From a virus: DNA of 31,694 nt. The stretch covers positions 1 through 31,694 of IMG/VR virus record IMGVR_UViG_3300030508_000056, one strand, 5' to 3'. Every line of letters begins with the position of its first letter. The first letter of the stretch is position 1. Below the pieces are notes generated by a model. The model was not told where the DNA came from, made no database searches, and worked only from the letters and a program-made list of their open reading frames with translations. A program made the position numbers and the translations under genes. This document shows, in pieces, positions 22,713 through 29,634 of the stretch.

Positions 22713-23870
22713 TTATATTATAATAGACGCTATTTCATCAACACTCATACCATAGAACATTTTACCTATTAGCATTTTATCATCATAGGTGGTGTCATCT
22801 TTTACGTAAACGTTACCGTTATTATAAAAAATGTCCGTTTCGCTTTTACCGGATGTTAAATTAAACGAAAACCCCATACCCTTCAAATAATACTCAATAC
22901 CTTTTAGGTCTTTTAAGTCGGTGCGTATAAATTTATGACTTGTACCTAATTTTTCAAATGGTGATTTTACCAACCCTAAACTTTCAAGTTTTTCAAACCA
23001 TGACGCAGGAACTACCAATGAATTAGGCATTGAAAACAAAATTCCGCCTAATCTTTGCAATGTTTCTGTTGTAAAGTTTTCTCCTGATTGCGCTAATTCA
23101 ATTAGGTTTTGCAATAGTGGGTCTGTTAATGTAACGGGCAACCATGAATGCTTTTCCTCAAGTATGATTAATTTAAGTATATTACTTGGCAATCCCTTTT
23201 TAATCATATCGCAAATAGCTTTGTCGATATAAGTATCAGAAGTAAGCCTATCTTCGCTTATATGAATATCGTTAAAATCAAAATCAATTAACGAGCGAGT
23301 ATTCGTATCAAAACAGCGAATACCCTTTCGGTAAATATTAAGATTGCTTTTTTCAGTTTTAACAAACATTCTGCAATCTTCATTTGAATAGCTTTCTTTT
23401 CGGTAAAAAGAAAAATAACTATCAAATTTTAACATCACATCCGATAACTCACTACTCATGGGTATATAAATAGTAGTAGTATCTTCAAATCCTTTAAATT
23501 CAGGCATCCACGCTGTTGTTATGGAGTGATCCCCCTCATCTATTGCATTTGACAATACCTCCCTAATAGCCATCCATCCTGTCCATTTTGGCCCCATTTC
23601 AGTAGTTAAAGATGTTTCTTTACCATCCACAGTAATTATATTAACTGCATTTGTTCGGTGCATCTTAACGGCAAAATCAACTTCAATTTGATTTTTACCA
23701 CTAAAAATAATTGGCTTACAATCATTACGAAGCAACCATGCCAATGAGTATTTCCACCCACTACCAAACATTCCAATTTTGTCTGATTGTTCACGTTTTG
23801 TGCTTGAGCCTATGAGCATCAAGTCTTCAGGGCAGATTAAGCCCTTGTTGGAGATTTTTAAATAATTCAT
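22713..23870 (-). CDS. GHKL-type ATP-binding protein with apparently permuted motifs, 385 aa
   Basis: Residues 19-45 read LIGSSTKREQSDKIGMFGSG and on to WKYSLAWLL; IGMFGSG (32-38) closely resembles the Hsp90 G2 loop (IGQFGVG). Residues 102-113, IREVLSNAIDEG, resemble the Hsp90/histidine-kinase N-box helix, with E104, N108 and D111. In the standard fold the N-box comes first, so the order here is reversed, as if circularly permuted. The remaining 250 residues are mixed alpha/beta with no recognised enzyme motif. Similar proteins, annotated only as ATP-binding, occur in Bacteroidota phages as far as I recall. It is a single-gene minus-strand unit with its own hairpin leader. Confidence 0.65.
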   Translation of the reverse strand: MNYLKISNKGLICPEDLMLIGSSTKREQSDKIGMFGSGWKYSLAWLLRNDCKPIIFSGKNQIEVDFAVKMHRTNAVNIITVDGKETSLTTEMGPKWTGWMAIREVLSNAIDEGDHSITTAWMPEFKGFEDTTTIYIPMSSELSDVMLKFDSYFSFYRKESYSNEDCRMFVKTEKSNLNIYRKGIRCFDTNTRSLIDFDFNDIHISEDRLTSDTYIDKAICDMIKKGLPSNILKLIILEEKHSWLPVTLTDPLLQNLIELAQSGENFTTETLQRLGGILFSMPNSLVVPASWFEKLESLGLVKSPFEKLGTSHKFIRTDLKDLKGIEYYLKGMGFSFNLTSGKSETDIFYNNGNVYVKDDTTYDDKMLIGKMFYGMSVDEIASIII

Positions 23871-23885
23871 GTTGCAAAACTTTTA

Positions 23886-23905
23886 TGTAGAAACTATTAT
23901 CTACA
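23886..23905 (-). repeat. Inverted repeat upstream of the GHKL gene
   Basis: TGTAGA (23886-23891) and TCTACA (23900-23905) flank eight bases. In minus-strand RNA the hairpin would end 15 nt before ATG 23870; as DNA it could be an operator in the divergent region shared with the endolysin gene. Confidence 0.5.
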
Positions 23906-23977
23906 CCGCTAAGTAATGAACTATTTTTGACACTTGCAACTTTTTACACAACTTTTCCAAAACTCGCAAAGAAAAGT

Positions 23978-23985
23978 TATATTTG
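23978..23985 (+). promoter_or_regulatory. Promoter box for the endolysin, leaderless spacing
   Basis: TATATTTG, an exact TAnnTTTG match, lies five bases before ATG 23991. The expected start site falls at the ATG, so the endolysin mRNA is probably leaderless. The -33 position is T-rich but not TTTG. Confidence 0.65.
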
Positions 23986-23990
23986 TGTAA

Positions 23991-24524
23991 ATGAACATCA
24001 CCGCACTATTCACCACCCTACGCCAAATGGCAGGAACGCTAAGTCAACAACAAGTTGACAGCGTAAATGCTATACTTGAAGAATGTATCAAACATGCCGT
24101 TACGGATATACACCAAATAGCTTACGTCTTAGCCACTTGTTACCATGAGAGTAGACTTAAGTCGATTAGTGAAATTGGATTAGGCAAAGGGCATAGCTAT
24201 GGCGTTCCTGACCCTATTACGCATCAAACGTACTATGGTCGTGGTTTTGTTCAACTTACTTGGAAGGGTAATTACGAAGAGTTTAGCAAGTTATTAGGCG
24301 TTGATTTAATTAACAATCCTGCTTTAGCTTTACAAACTGATTATGCTGCTGCCATTATTGTTATAGGCATGAAAGGTGGTTTATTTACAGGCAAAAGCCT
24401 TAACAACTATTTTACCGGAACATCTAACGACCCTGTTAATGCAAGGCGTATTATAAACGGTATAGATTGTGCTGAATTAATAGCTGGTTATTACAATCAC
24501 ATATTAGCGGGGATACTTGCATGA
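23991..24524 (+). CDS. Endolysin, glycoside hydrolase 19/lysozyme-like, 177 aa
   Basis: The core is IAYVLATCYHESRLKSISEIG (43-63), with likely catalytic glutamates E53 and E61, then TYYGRGFVQLTWKGNYEEFSKLLG (80-103), the signature of chitinase-like lysozymes, and ARRIINGIDCAELIAGYY near the end. It should cleave the glycan backbone of peptidoglycan. There is no signal peptide, so it needs a holin to reach the wall; a good holin lies 0.9 kb downstream. The length is right for a one-domain endolysin. Confidence 0.9.
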   Translation: MNITALFTTLRQMAGTLSQQQVDSVNAILEECIKHAVTDIHQIAYVLATCYHESRLKSISEIGLGKGHSYGVPDPITHQTYYGRGFVQLTWKGNYEEFSKLLGVDLINNPALALQTDYAAAIIVIGMKGGLFTGKSLNNYFTGTSNDPVNARRIINGIDCAELIAGYYNHILAGILA

Positions 24525-24751
24525 CAATCCTCGATCAATCCAACAACTCGCACCAAATAGCAGACTTGCGAGGTGGGAGAATACTGTTCACGCAAGATGT
24601 TGCAATGGGTTATAACTTTGTTAAAGGTGAAAGTACTAAGCTGCATTGGTCGGTGGATAGTGGTGCTTGCATATTCTGGCCCGATGAGATTAGGTTGCAG
24701 GGTGAGGTTACTGAAGATGTGCTTGCTACTTTGAGATATATACCGGAATAA
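24521..24751 (+). CDS. Hypothetical protein, 76 aa
   Basis: Coupled by ATGA to the endolysin. A soluble beta-type protein, MTILDQSNNSHQIADLRGG, with WSVDSGACIFWPDEIRL and a short final helix. It has no membrane segment, so it is not a second holin. It may regulate or accompany lysis, but there is no motif to say so. Confidence 0.6.
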   Translation: MTILDQSNNSHQIADLRGGRILFTQDVAMGYNFVKGESTKLHWSVDSGACIFWPDEIRLQGEVTEDVLATLRYIPE

Positions 24752-24790
24752 TCCCCGTACTTTTTAAGATATGACCGTTGATTATCTTTA

Positions 24791-24820
24791 GCCATGTGGG
24801 ACGAGACGCATGGCTTTTTT
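24791..24820 (+). terminator. Rho-independent terminator of the endolysin operon
   Basis: GCCATG (24791-24796) and CATGGC (24809-24814) form a stem, followed directly by TTTTTT (24815-24820). It is 40 bases after the stop of the 76-aa gene. Confidence 0.85.
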
Positions 24821-24822
24821 GT

Positions 24823-24854
24823 TTTGTTTATTTGCCGGAAAATAGTTAGGTTTG
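24823..24854 (+). promoter_or_regulatory. Promoter for the tandem-HTH regulator
   Basis: TTTG (24823-24826), 20 nt, TAGGTTTG (24847-24854): a near-consensus Bacteroidota promoter immediately after the terminator, leaving a 35-nt leader before ATG 24890. Confidence 0.65.
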
Positions 24855-24889
24855 TATATCGGTAATTCAGCCGAGTAAAGCACGATAAA

Positions 24890-25330
24890 ATGAAAAAAAC
24901 AATGCACTACAAAGGGCATAGGTGGACAAACGACGAACTTGTTACACTTATGAAAATGTGGGCTAATGATGAAATGGTTTCAGATATAGCCGCAGAATTA
25001 AAATCAACTAACGTTTCTATTCTTAAACAAGTTCAAAGACTTAGGGCTAACGGTATACCATTAGCAAAAAGATCAAAAGGGCACGAACCTGGTAAAAGCA
25101 ACCATAGTTGGACACAATCGGATGTTGAATATTTAATCAGGAGGCGAAACGAAAGGGCAACATCAGAACAAATAGCTATTGAATTACTTAGAACACCAAA
25201 CGCCGTTGACGGGATGATTCAACGATTAAGAAAGGAAAATATAACCGTTGCCATGCGAGGAAACGGTGTAAGGCGATTATGGGATGTAAATATATTAAAA
25301 GCAATTACAACACAGTCATTAGCCATATAG
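24890..25330 (+). CDS. DNA-binding protein with tandem SANT/Myb-like repeats, 146 aa
   Basis: Two related helical units: residues 9-62 (RWTNDELVTLMKMWANDEMV, AAELKSTNVSILKQVQRLRA, PLAKR) and 72-123 (SWTQSDVEYLIRRRNERATS, AIELLRTPNAVDGMIQRLRK, VAMR). Both have the starting W-T, the A-x-E-L turn and the QRLR recognition-type helix. Tandem units of this kind bind DNA. With its own promoter and terminator, and placed between endolysin and holin, it is probably a transcription regulator of phage genes. Confidence 0.7.
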   Translation: MKKTMHYKGHRWTNDELVTLMKMWANDEMVSDIAAELKSTNVSILKQVQRLRANGIPLAKRSKGHEPGKSNHSWTQSDVEYLIRRRNERATSEQIAIELLRTPNAVDGMIQRLRKENITVAMRGNGVRRLWDVNILKAITTQSLAI

Positions 25331-25357
25331 TCAAGTCGTGTTTTCTATGCGGTTATT

Positions 25358-25386
25358 AGCCATTGCATTTATGTAGTGGCTTTTTT
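25358..25386 (+). terminator. Rho-independent terminator after the regulator gene
   Basis: AGCCA (25358-25362) and TGGCT (25377-25381) form a stem with partial pairing in the loop, followed by a T-run (25381-25386). Confidence 0.7.
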
Positions 25387-25401
25387 ATTTAATAATAATT
25401 G

Positions 25402-25409
25402 TATATTTG
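25402..25409 (+). promoter_or_regulatory. Promoter box for the holin
   Basis: TATATTTG, an exact TAnnTTTG match. The start site would be near 25414-25417, leaving about 32 nt of leader before ATG 25448. The sequence 15-20 nt upstream is T-rich. Confidence 0.6.
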
Positions 25410-25447
25410 GGTATGGATATAATAGTAATCGATTTACCCGAAAAGAA

Positions 25448-25741
25448 ATGAGACAAACATCATGGTTATCTGATAACATTAAATCGCTGTTAGCGGTAAT
25501 TGTTACCATTTTAGGAATTTCTTATTTCTATATGTGCAGCATAAGAGATATTAAACCCGACCCTCAAATATTAATAGCCATTGTAGGATCGTTAGGTACA
25601 GTCCTCGGATATTTTTTCGGATCGAGTTCGAGTAGTTCAAAGAAAGATGATGCGTTGATTGTAGGGGCTAATACACCTACTGTTTCCACTAACGCTGATA
25701 CTACCAACGTTACCGTTACTAAAGATCCCGCCACTTCATAA
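25448..25741 (+). CDS. Holin, two membrane segments, 97 aa
   Basis: ATG 25448 gives two membrane helices, residues 12-30 (KSLLAVIVTILGISYFYMC) and 40-58 (ILIAIVGSLGTVLGYFFG), joined by a short charged loop, followed by a run of six serines and SKKDD. The GYFFGSSSSSSKKDD ending is typical of a holin family of Bacteroidota phages and prophages. It would make the membrane lesions that release the endolysin encoded at 23991. The Thr/Val-rich tail after residue 70 is a variable extension. Earlier in-frame starts lie in the promoter and terminator region. Confidence 0.8.
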   Translation: MRQTSWLSDNIKSLLAVIVTILGISYFYMCSIRDIKPDPQILIAIVGSLGTVLGYFFGSSSSSSKKDDALIVGANTPTVSTNADTTNVTVTKDPATS

Positions 25742-25743
25742 AA

Positions 25744-25767
25744 AATCCGACTTTTTAGGGTCGGATT
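25744..25767 (-). terminator. Terminator of the methyltransferase operon (minus), possibly bidirectional
   Basis: AATCCGAC (25744-25751) and GTCGGATT (25760-25767) are perfect 8-bp arms. On the minus strand the stem is followed by TTTTTTA, so it terminates the leftward unit. On the plus strand no T-run follows, though the hairpin directly follows the holin stop. Confidence 0.8.
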
Positions 25768-25774
25768 GAAAAGA

Positions 25775-26419
25775 TTATCCAATACTTAATACGATTTCTT
25801 TACACAACTCGTTCGGTATTTTACTACGTTCGTAACTACCTTTCCTACCTTGAGTCCCTGTTTTGCTACCTCGTGGTGCAGATTGATGATGACAATTCTT
25901 GTTACCATTATGACAGCACGGTTTTGGGGTCCAATTAAGATTAAATGTCCATATATCTGTTGGTTTCGCCCTGTCATCTCCATACTGGCAATACCAAACG
26001 GTATCCATTTTTAAAAAAGACATAAACGACATTTTACGAAGCATCCCACGGGGGTTTTCGACACTCCAGGATGTTTTATTTCCGTACAACGAGTTAACTA
26101 CCCTGAAAAAATCAGCAAAAATGTATGAATTTACCTTATCACATTTAATGGCATATTCACTTTTTGGTTTTACTCCGTCCCTATGATGACTAATTGCAGC
26201 AATTGTGTAGGTTTTACAATCAGGGGAAGCATGTATGTGTATTTTATCATATTGACTAAAAGGCGGTAAATCTGTTAACTTTAATTCGCCAATATCTTTT
26301 TGAAGTGAGACGTGCTCATATTTTTCCCAATCAACTCCAAAATACTCAAATCCGTGGGATTCTGCTTCTGCTTTAAATGAGGATGACCCGCAGAACAAGT
26401 CGATAAATAGTCTTTTCAT
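25775..26419 (-). CDS. C5-type DNA cytosine methyltransferase-like protein, 214 aa
   Basis: ATG 26419 gives MKRLFIDLFCGSSSFKAEAE, the S-adenosylmethionine-binding front of C5 methyltransferases. Motif IV is SPDCKTYT (65-72) with candidate catalytic C68; the residue before the Cys is Asp, where SPPC or PC is usual. Motif VI is ENP (121-123) and motif VIII CQYGDDRAKPTDIWT (144-158). The C-terminal SYERSKIPNELCKEIV matches the end of short phage members. Several Cys/His near 168-178 (KPCCHNGNKNCHH) could bind zinc. It probably methylates phage DNA to evade restriction; activity is uncertain because of the motif IV change. GTG 26437 is rejected as start. Confidence 0.75.
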   Translation of the reverse strand: MKRLFIDLFCGSSSFKAEAESHGFEYFGVDWEKYEHVSLQKDIGELKLTDLPPFSQYDKIHIHASPDCKTYTIAAISHHRDGVKPKSEYAIKCDKVNSYIFADFFRVVNSLYGNKTSWSVENPRGMLRKMSFMSFLKMDTVWYCQYGDDRAKPTDIWTFNLNWTPKPCCHNGNKNCHHQSAPRGSKTGTQGRKGSYERSKIPNELCKEIVLSIG

Positions 26420-26454
26420 ATACCACCAAAACCTCACACCGGTTAGATGTGAGG
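26420..26454 (-). promoter_or_regulatory. Leader hairpin with TTTGGTGGTA motif (copy 2)
   Basis: CCTCACA (26432-26438) and TGTGAGG (26448-26454) form a perfect 7-bp stem. On the minus strand it is followed by TTTTGGTGGTAT and then ATG 26419; the hairpin ends 12 nt before the start codon. Confidence 0.65.
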
Positions 26455-26627
26455 CATCCCGCCACGTACAATATGCTGATTAGTTACTGTATGGTCGCTT
26501 GCGGGGGTGTAAGTAAGACCCAACGCTGAAAGGCCCATGGCACGTGTACCGTTTATGTACGCCCGTTTTTTAATACGGATTTAATTGTGCTTTTGATGGT
26601 TGTGACCCACTCTATAATCTTTGTTAT
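26455..26627 (-). other. Non-coding stretch upstream of the methyltransferase leader
   Basis: No credible ORF. It contains further GC-rich complementary segments, such as CCCGC (26458-26462) with GCGGG on the other side of a CCA/TGG and TACA/TGTA-containing loop, and a GTAC-flanked hairpin near 26535-26556 followed by a T-run on the plus strand. The whole stretch may be a long structured leader or hold the terminator of the gene at 26628. Confidence 0.4.
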
Positions 26628-27095
26628 TCAGTTCGCCGTCACCGTGGCAGGTGCAACATAAGCAGCCGGGATAACACTAAGCAATGTTTGAACTGTTGCC
26701 GATGGATTAATCACCGTTCCTATATGCGCTGCCAATGTAGCTAAATTAGTAGCCTTAACGTTTGGGGTTGCGGCATTAATAGCAACAGTTAGCCCATCTG
26801 TTAATACATCTGCGGGTGATTTAGTAAACTCGTTTTTAGCCCATCCTAAATCTACTACCAATTGCGGCAGAAAGTTGATTACATCGGCGGCATACGTGCC
26901 TATTCCAGGTATAGCTTCAATTACCGCTTCTAATCCCGTCCCTTGTGGCGTGGCAATATAAGCCTTTAATGAATTAACGGCATTTACGCCAAATGTGGCT
27001 GCTGCTTCTAAATCTGCTTCGATTTTAGGGGCTGCACCTGTGATTTTTTTGATTTCGGTTGAAACGAAAGTTTCAATACTAGTAATTATACTCAT
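26628..27095 (-). CDS. Hypothetical Ala-rich helical protein, 155 aa
   Basis: Almost free of charged residues after the first 30, with repeated Ala/Thr/Val helices (DLEAAATFGVNAVNSLKAYI, GIGTYAADVINFLPQLVVDL). No membrane signal at the front. The composition differs from the charged proteins around it and is like small phage structural or membrane-associated proteins. Its 5' leader has a weak GCAAA/TTTGC hairpin. No family recognised. Confidence 0.6.
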   Translation of the reverse strand: MSIITSIETFVSTEIKKITGAAPKIEADLEAAATFGVNAVNSLKAYIATPQGTGLEAVIEAIPGIGTYAADVINFLPQLVVDLGWAKNEFTKSPADVLTDGLTVAINAATPNVKATNLATLAAHIGTVINPSATVQTLLSVIPAAYVAPATVTAN

Positions 27096-27132
27096 TTTGT
27101 TTTGTGCAAATAACCGTTTGCGGCGGGTTTAA

Positions 27133-27408
27133 TTATAAATCTATGTATAAAAATGGTGATCCTTTTGGTGTTATATCGTATCCCATATCTTCAAATACTT
27201 CTCCATCTGTGTCATCAAAGACACTTACTGGTTGAAATGCATAATCATCTTGATAATAATCTTCTTCAAGAGTTTCTGCTATTTCAATATCAAATCCTCG
27301 TTCTTCGCCTATAACACTAACTTCATTAGTTAAAAACTGTTCAGGAATTTTATTGCAAAACTCCTTTAATTGTTGCCATGTTAATCTTTTTTCTGTTTCG
27401 GTTTGCAT
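27133..27408 (-). CDS. Acidic hypothetical protein, 91 aa
   Basis: I prefer ATG 27408 (MQTETEKRLTWQQLKEFCNK) over an in-frame ATG at 27480, which would run through the end of the preceding gene. The protein is very acidic in the second half (ETLEEDYYQDDYAF, FDDTDGEVFEDMGYD). A small charge-mimic protein is possible but not provable. Function unknown. Confidence 0.6.
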   Translation of the reverse strand: MQTETEKRLTWQQLKEFCNKIPEQFLTNEVSVIGEERGFDIEIAETLEEDYYQDDYAFQPVSVFDDTDGEVFEDMGYDITPKGSPFLYIDL

Positions 27409-27451
27409 ATTTTTCTCTATCGCCCATTTGCCCGGAGCAGGGATTAGTTTA

Positions 27452-27706
27452 TTACTTTTTAACCTTAACGCTATCCACAACTAATTGCCTACTGACTTGC
27501 TGGTAAAACGGTGCAAAAGCCATTCCGAAGGATTGCGAGGCTTTCTTGCTATCAAAGCTATTTGCACCCGCCTGTACTGCACTGTCAATTCGTAATGCCT
27601 CCTGTGCGGTTAATGTGATTGTTACCTTAGCCGGTAAGTGTTTGTTCTGTGAAAATGCCGCTGGCGCAGCTACTACGAAAATGGCGGTTATAATTGTTTT
27701 TTTCAT
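27452..27706 (-). CDS. Exported small protein, 84 aa
   Basis: A clear signal peptide, MKKTIITAIFVVAAPAAFSQ, with cleavage near FSQ. The mature part (about 64 aa) has a KVTITLTAQEALRIDSAVQAG segment and ends with basic residues. Periplasmic location is well supported; the role is unknown. Such exported proteins in an early-type block can act at the cell envelope, for example in superinfection exclusion. Confidence 0.65.
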   Translation of the reverse strand: MKKTIITAIFVVAAPAAFSQNKHLPAKVTITLTAQEALRIDSAVQAGANSFDSKKASQSFGMAFAPFYQQVSRQLVVDSVKVKK

Positions 27707-27728
27707 CCTTTTTATCGTTTTTAATTAG

Positions 27729-27806
27729 TTAAATTTTGTCATGCAACCATCTATCGTTCATTACGATTGCCCTTATTATAATTATTATGATTAATGGGTA
27801 AATCAT
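27729..27806 (-). CDS. Tiny membrane peptide, 25 aa
   Basis: MIYPLIIIIIIRAIVMNDRW and five more residues. Its ATG overlaps the stop of the gene before it (ATGA). One hydrophobic helix and a short polar tail. The Ile-run arises from an AT-rich stretch, so the ORF could be chance, but the overlap supports it. Confidence 0.4.
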   Translation of the reverse strand: MIYPLIIIIIIRAIVMNDRWLHDKI

Positions 27807-28270
27807 TTCTTTATCTCGCTGTGATTAGTTTTTATAGCCTTTGATAATTCATCAATACTATCTTTCATTGAGCGTTCAACCTTTATCATTTTCTTTTTTA
27901 CAACCTGTGTATTATTTCCCATTACCCTATATTTATCTTTTTTAGTCTGATAATATTCTGAAGAAAATTGATAAAATAAGAGGTCTTGATTATTTATATT
28001 GGCTATTAAATCCATGTGCCTTAGCTCAATATTCAATAGCAATCCTGCGGTATCTATTGGTAGTGGTGTTGGTATCTCGCTGTGATTATAAAAAGCATTA
28101 ATAGTGTCAACGGGTTTAGTACGGTTAGCCACCTCAACCATCTGCTTACACTTCTCCTTAGGAGCAAGTGCGATATAAGCAAGCGATATTGATAATGCTG
28201 TAAATATTGCCGTGCGCAAAACTATTCTGCGGGCTTTTAGGGCTTCTGATGTGGGGAGGTTGGGTTTCAT
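27803..28270 (-). CDS. Membrane-anchored hypothetical protein, 155 aa
   Basis: A basic N-terminus, then one membrane segment at about residues 18-36 (VLRTAIFTALSISLAYIAL), then a soluble domain with helices (LLLNIELRHMDLIANI, KKKMIKVERSMKDSIDELSK). It starts inside the previous gene (ATGA). The layout suggests an inner-membrane protein with a periplasmic coiled coil. No family recognised. Confidence 0.6.
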   Translation of the reverse strand: MKPNLPTSEALKARRIVLRTAIFTALSISLAYIALAPKEKCKQMVEVANRTKPVDTINAFYNHSEIPTPLPIDTAGLLLNIELRHMDLIANINNQDLLFYQFSSEYYQTKKDKYRVMGNNTQVVKKKMIKVERSMKDSIDELSKAIKTNHSEIKK

Positions 28271-28548
28271 TTGCTATCAGGATTAGTTATTGTCAAAGTT
28301 ATATCTGCACCTACAACCCCCTCAATTGCGTTTTGTAAATCTGTTTTAATAGTTGGATTTAAAATAAACTGTTCAATATCCGCTGCCATTAAATTAACCG
28401 AAGCGTTTATAACAGGTCTTTTAAATAACGCATCTGGCAACAATAATTCAAGTTTTAAATATATCTCGTCTTGGTATGCACCATCATCTCGTTTTGTTAT
28501 CCTAACACTCCCGTTAGATTTTACAAATAGGTTTAGTTTTAATTTCAT
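28267..28548 (-). CDS. Hypothetical protein, 93 aa
   Basis: Begins MKLKLNLFVKSNGSVRITKR, a beta hairpin, then ALFKRPVINASVNLMAADIE and a C-terminal beta segment (GADITLTITNPDSK). It looks like a small alpha/beta phage protein and is coupled to the membrane protein after it. Function unknown. Confidence 0.6.
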   Translation of the reverse strand: MKLKLNLFVKSNGSVRITKRDDGAYQDEIYLKLELLLPDALFKRPVINASVNLMAADIEQFILNPTIKTDLQNAIEGVVGADITLTITNPDSK

Positions 28549-28549
28549 A

Positions 28550-28711
28550 TTATTTAGTTTTACCTTGTAAATTTTCCCACTCTTCCCACTTGGGGTTAAT
28601 AAATCCGCCGTCTACCTGACCGAACTTATCGTATGTTAGGATTTGCTTTTGGTAGGGGTTGGTTTTTTCAACCGGACGTTTTATTGTTTGGTAATCTATT
28701 ATTAGTTTCAT
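28550..28711 (-). CDS. Hypothetical protein, 53 aa
   Basis: ATG 28711, TAA 28550-28552. The product is MKLIIDYQTIKRPVEKTNPY and onward, with GGFINPKWEEWENLQ near the end. It fits the gap between two same-strand genes with one to eight bases to spare. No family recognised. Confidence 0.6.
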   Translation of the reverse strand: MKLIIDYQTIKRPVEKTNPYQKQILTYDKFGQVDGGFINPKWEEWENLQGKTK

Positions 28712-28719
28712 ATCCTTAT

Positions 28720-28974
28720 TTATTTAATTGATTTGGCCTTTTGGATGGCGCTTAAACACATCCGCTTTGCTGCCTCAACTTCTTTTCTTGTTTGTGCATC
28801 TAATGTTGCCTCACACGCCTCTAACAAATCCTTACTTGCTGCCATGAGGGTGGCGTTGGATAATTCAGAGCCGTTAAGCCCACCAACATTTGCAAGTATA
28901 ACGTATCCGTTTTCATCGTCAACATACACCATGTTGCTTTTACTTATCCATTCACCTTTTGTTACTTCGCTCAT
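28720..28974 (-). CDS. Common phage hypothetical protein, 84 aa
   Basis: The phrase LSNATLMAASKDLLEACEAT (residues 38-57) is found in many short phage proteins of unknown role, usually in the form NA-x-L-(I/M)-AA-(S/A)-x-(D/E)-LLEA. The front half (WISKSNMVYVDDENGYVILA) is the usual beta part of these proteins. It overlaps the upstream gene by ATGA. Confidence 0.7.
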   Translation of the reverse strand: MSEVTKGEWISKSNMVYVDDENGYVILANVGGLNGSELSNATLMAASKDLLEACEATLDAQTRKEVEAAKRMCLSAIQKAKSIK

Positions 28975-29201
28975 AATGCTTTGATTTGGGTTATAAGGGT
29001 TGGCAATATATCGTACGGATCGCTTGATACTTTAATGCCCCCTATCAGCTCCAACACTTTCTCAATCACTTCGGATTTTGTTTGGTCGCAATGCTGTTGA
29101 GCGACCATTATAGCATCATGTAACAGTATAACAGATTTATGACCTGCGAAATTATCTGCTCTATCCTGCCAATTAAGCATTTTATCTTCTAAAATTTTCA
29201 T
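28971..29201 (-). CDS. Hypothetical protein, 76 aa
   Basis: A helical protein with NWQDRADNFAGHKSVILLHD and SEVIEKVLELIGGIKVSSD. It is coupled by ATGA to both neighbours. No recognised motif. Confidence 0.55.
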   Translation of the reverse strand: MKILEDKMLNWQDRADNFAGHKSVILLHDAIMVAQQHCDQTKSEVIEKVLELIGGIKVSSDPYDILPTLITQIKAL

Positions 29202-29626
29202 ATCTTATTTTTTAAATAATCGGTTGGGTCTAAAGAGGCAATCTTTATAACTTCATTAAAATCACCCACCATAGTGCCAATCTCCGCACGTAATGACTTT
29301 AACATATCTATTACTTCAGCCTCGCTATATGGTATAGGAAAGTCACAAGGCAATTTTAGCGCATTTACGCAATGTTGCTTTGCTTCTGTTAACGTATCAC
29401 TTATTAATATTGTATTCAAAGCTTGCTCATATGCCAATAACCTCTTACCCATAGCTGTATTAGTTTGCATAATACTTTCGTTTAATTGCTGGGTGACAAT
29501 TAGGGTCTTTTCACACTCGTTATAGCCTGCGATGAATGACTGCTGATGGCTTTTAATTGCCGTATTACCAGTTAATACATAAGCCTCCGCTAATTCCTCT
29601 ACGCTCGCCTTTTTCTGTGTTTCCAT
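29198..29626 (-). CDS. Hypothetical helical protein, 142 aa
   Basis: Long helices throughout (EELAEAYVLTGNTAIKSHQQ, SFIAGYNECEKTLIVTQQLN). The QSFIAGYN phrase near the front occurs in several small phage proteins. The middle looks like a coiled coil. Coupled by ATGA to the next gene. Function unknown. Confidence 0.6.
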   Translation of the reverse strand: METQKKASVEELAEAYVLTGNTAIKSHQQSFIAGYNECEKTLIVTQQLNESIMQTNTAMGKRLLAYEQALNTILISDTLTEAKQHCVNALKLPCDFPIPYSEAEVIDMLKSLRAEIGTMVGDFNEVIKIASLDPTDYLKNKI

Positions 29627-29634
29627 GGTTGGGG

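Noticed and set aside
25413-25451. 12-codon ORF overlapping the holin start by ATGA
   Set aside because: Its ATG lies four bases after the TATATTTG box, at or upstream of the expected transcription start, so it would hardly be on the mRNA.
26420-26437. GTG start giving the methyltransferase a FWWY-containing extension
   Set aside because: The extra residues are just the translated TTTGGTGGTATATG leader motif. The same applies to the extensions at 29839-29895 and 15923-15955.
26455-26627. Possible tRNA or other known RNA gene in the GC-rich intergenic stretch
   Set aside because: No cloverleaf, T-loop or CCA end could be assembled on either strand.
28271-28570. 99-codon plus-strand ORF opposite 28267-28548
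   Set aside because: A mirror frame of a minus-strand gene that is coupled to both neighbours. It has no promoter or ribosome site.
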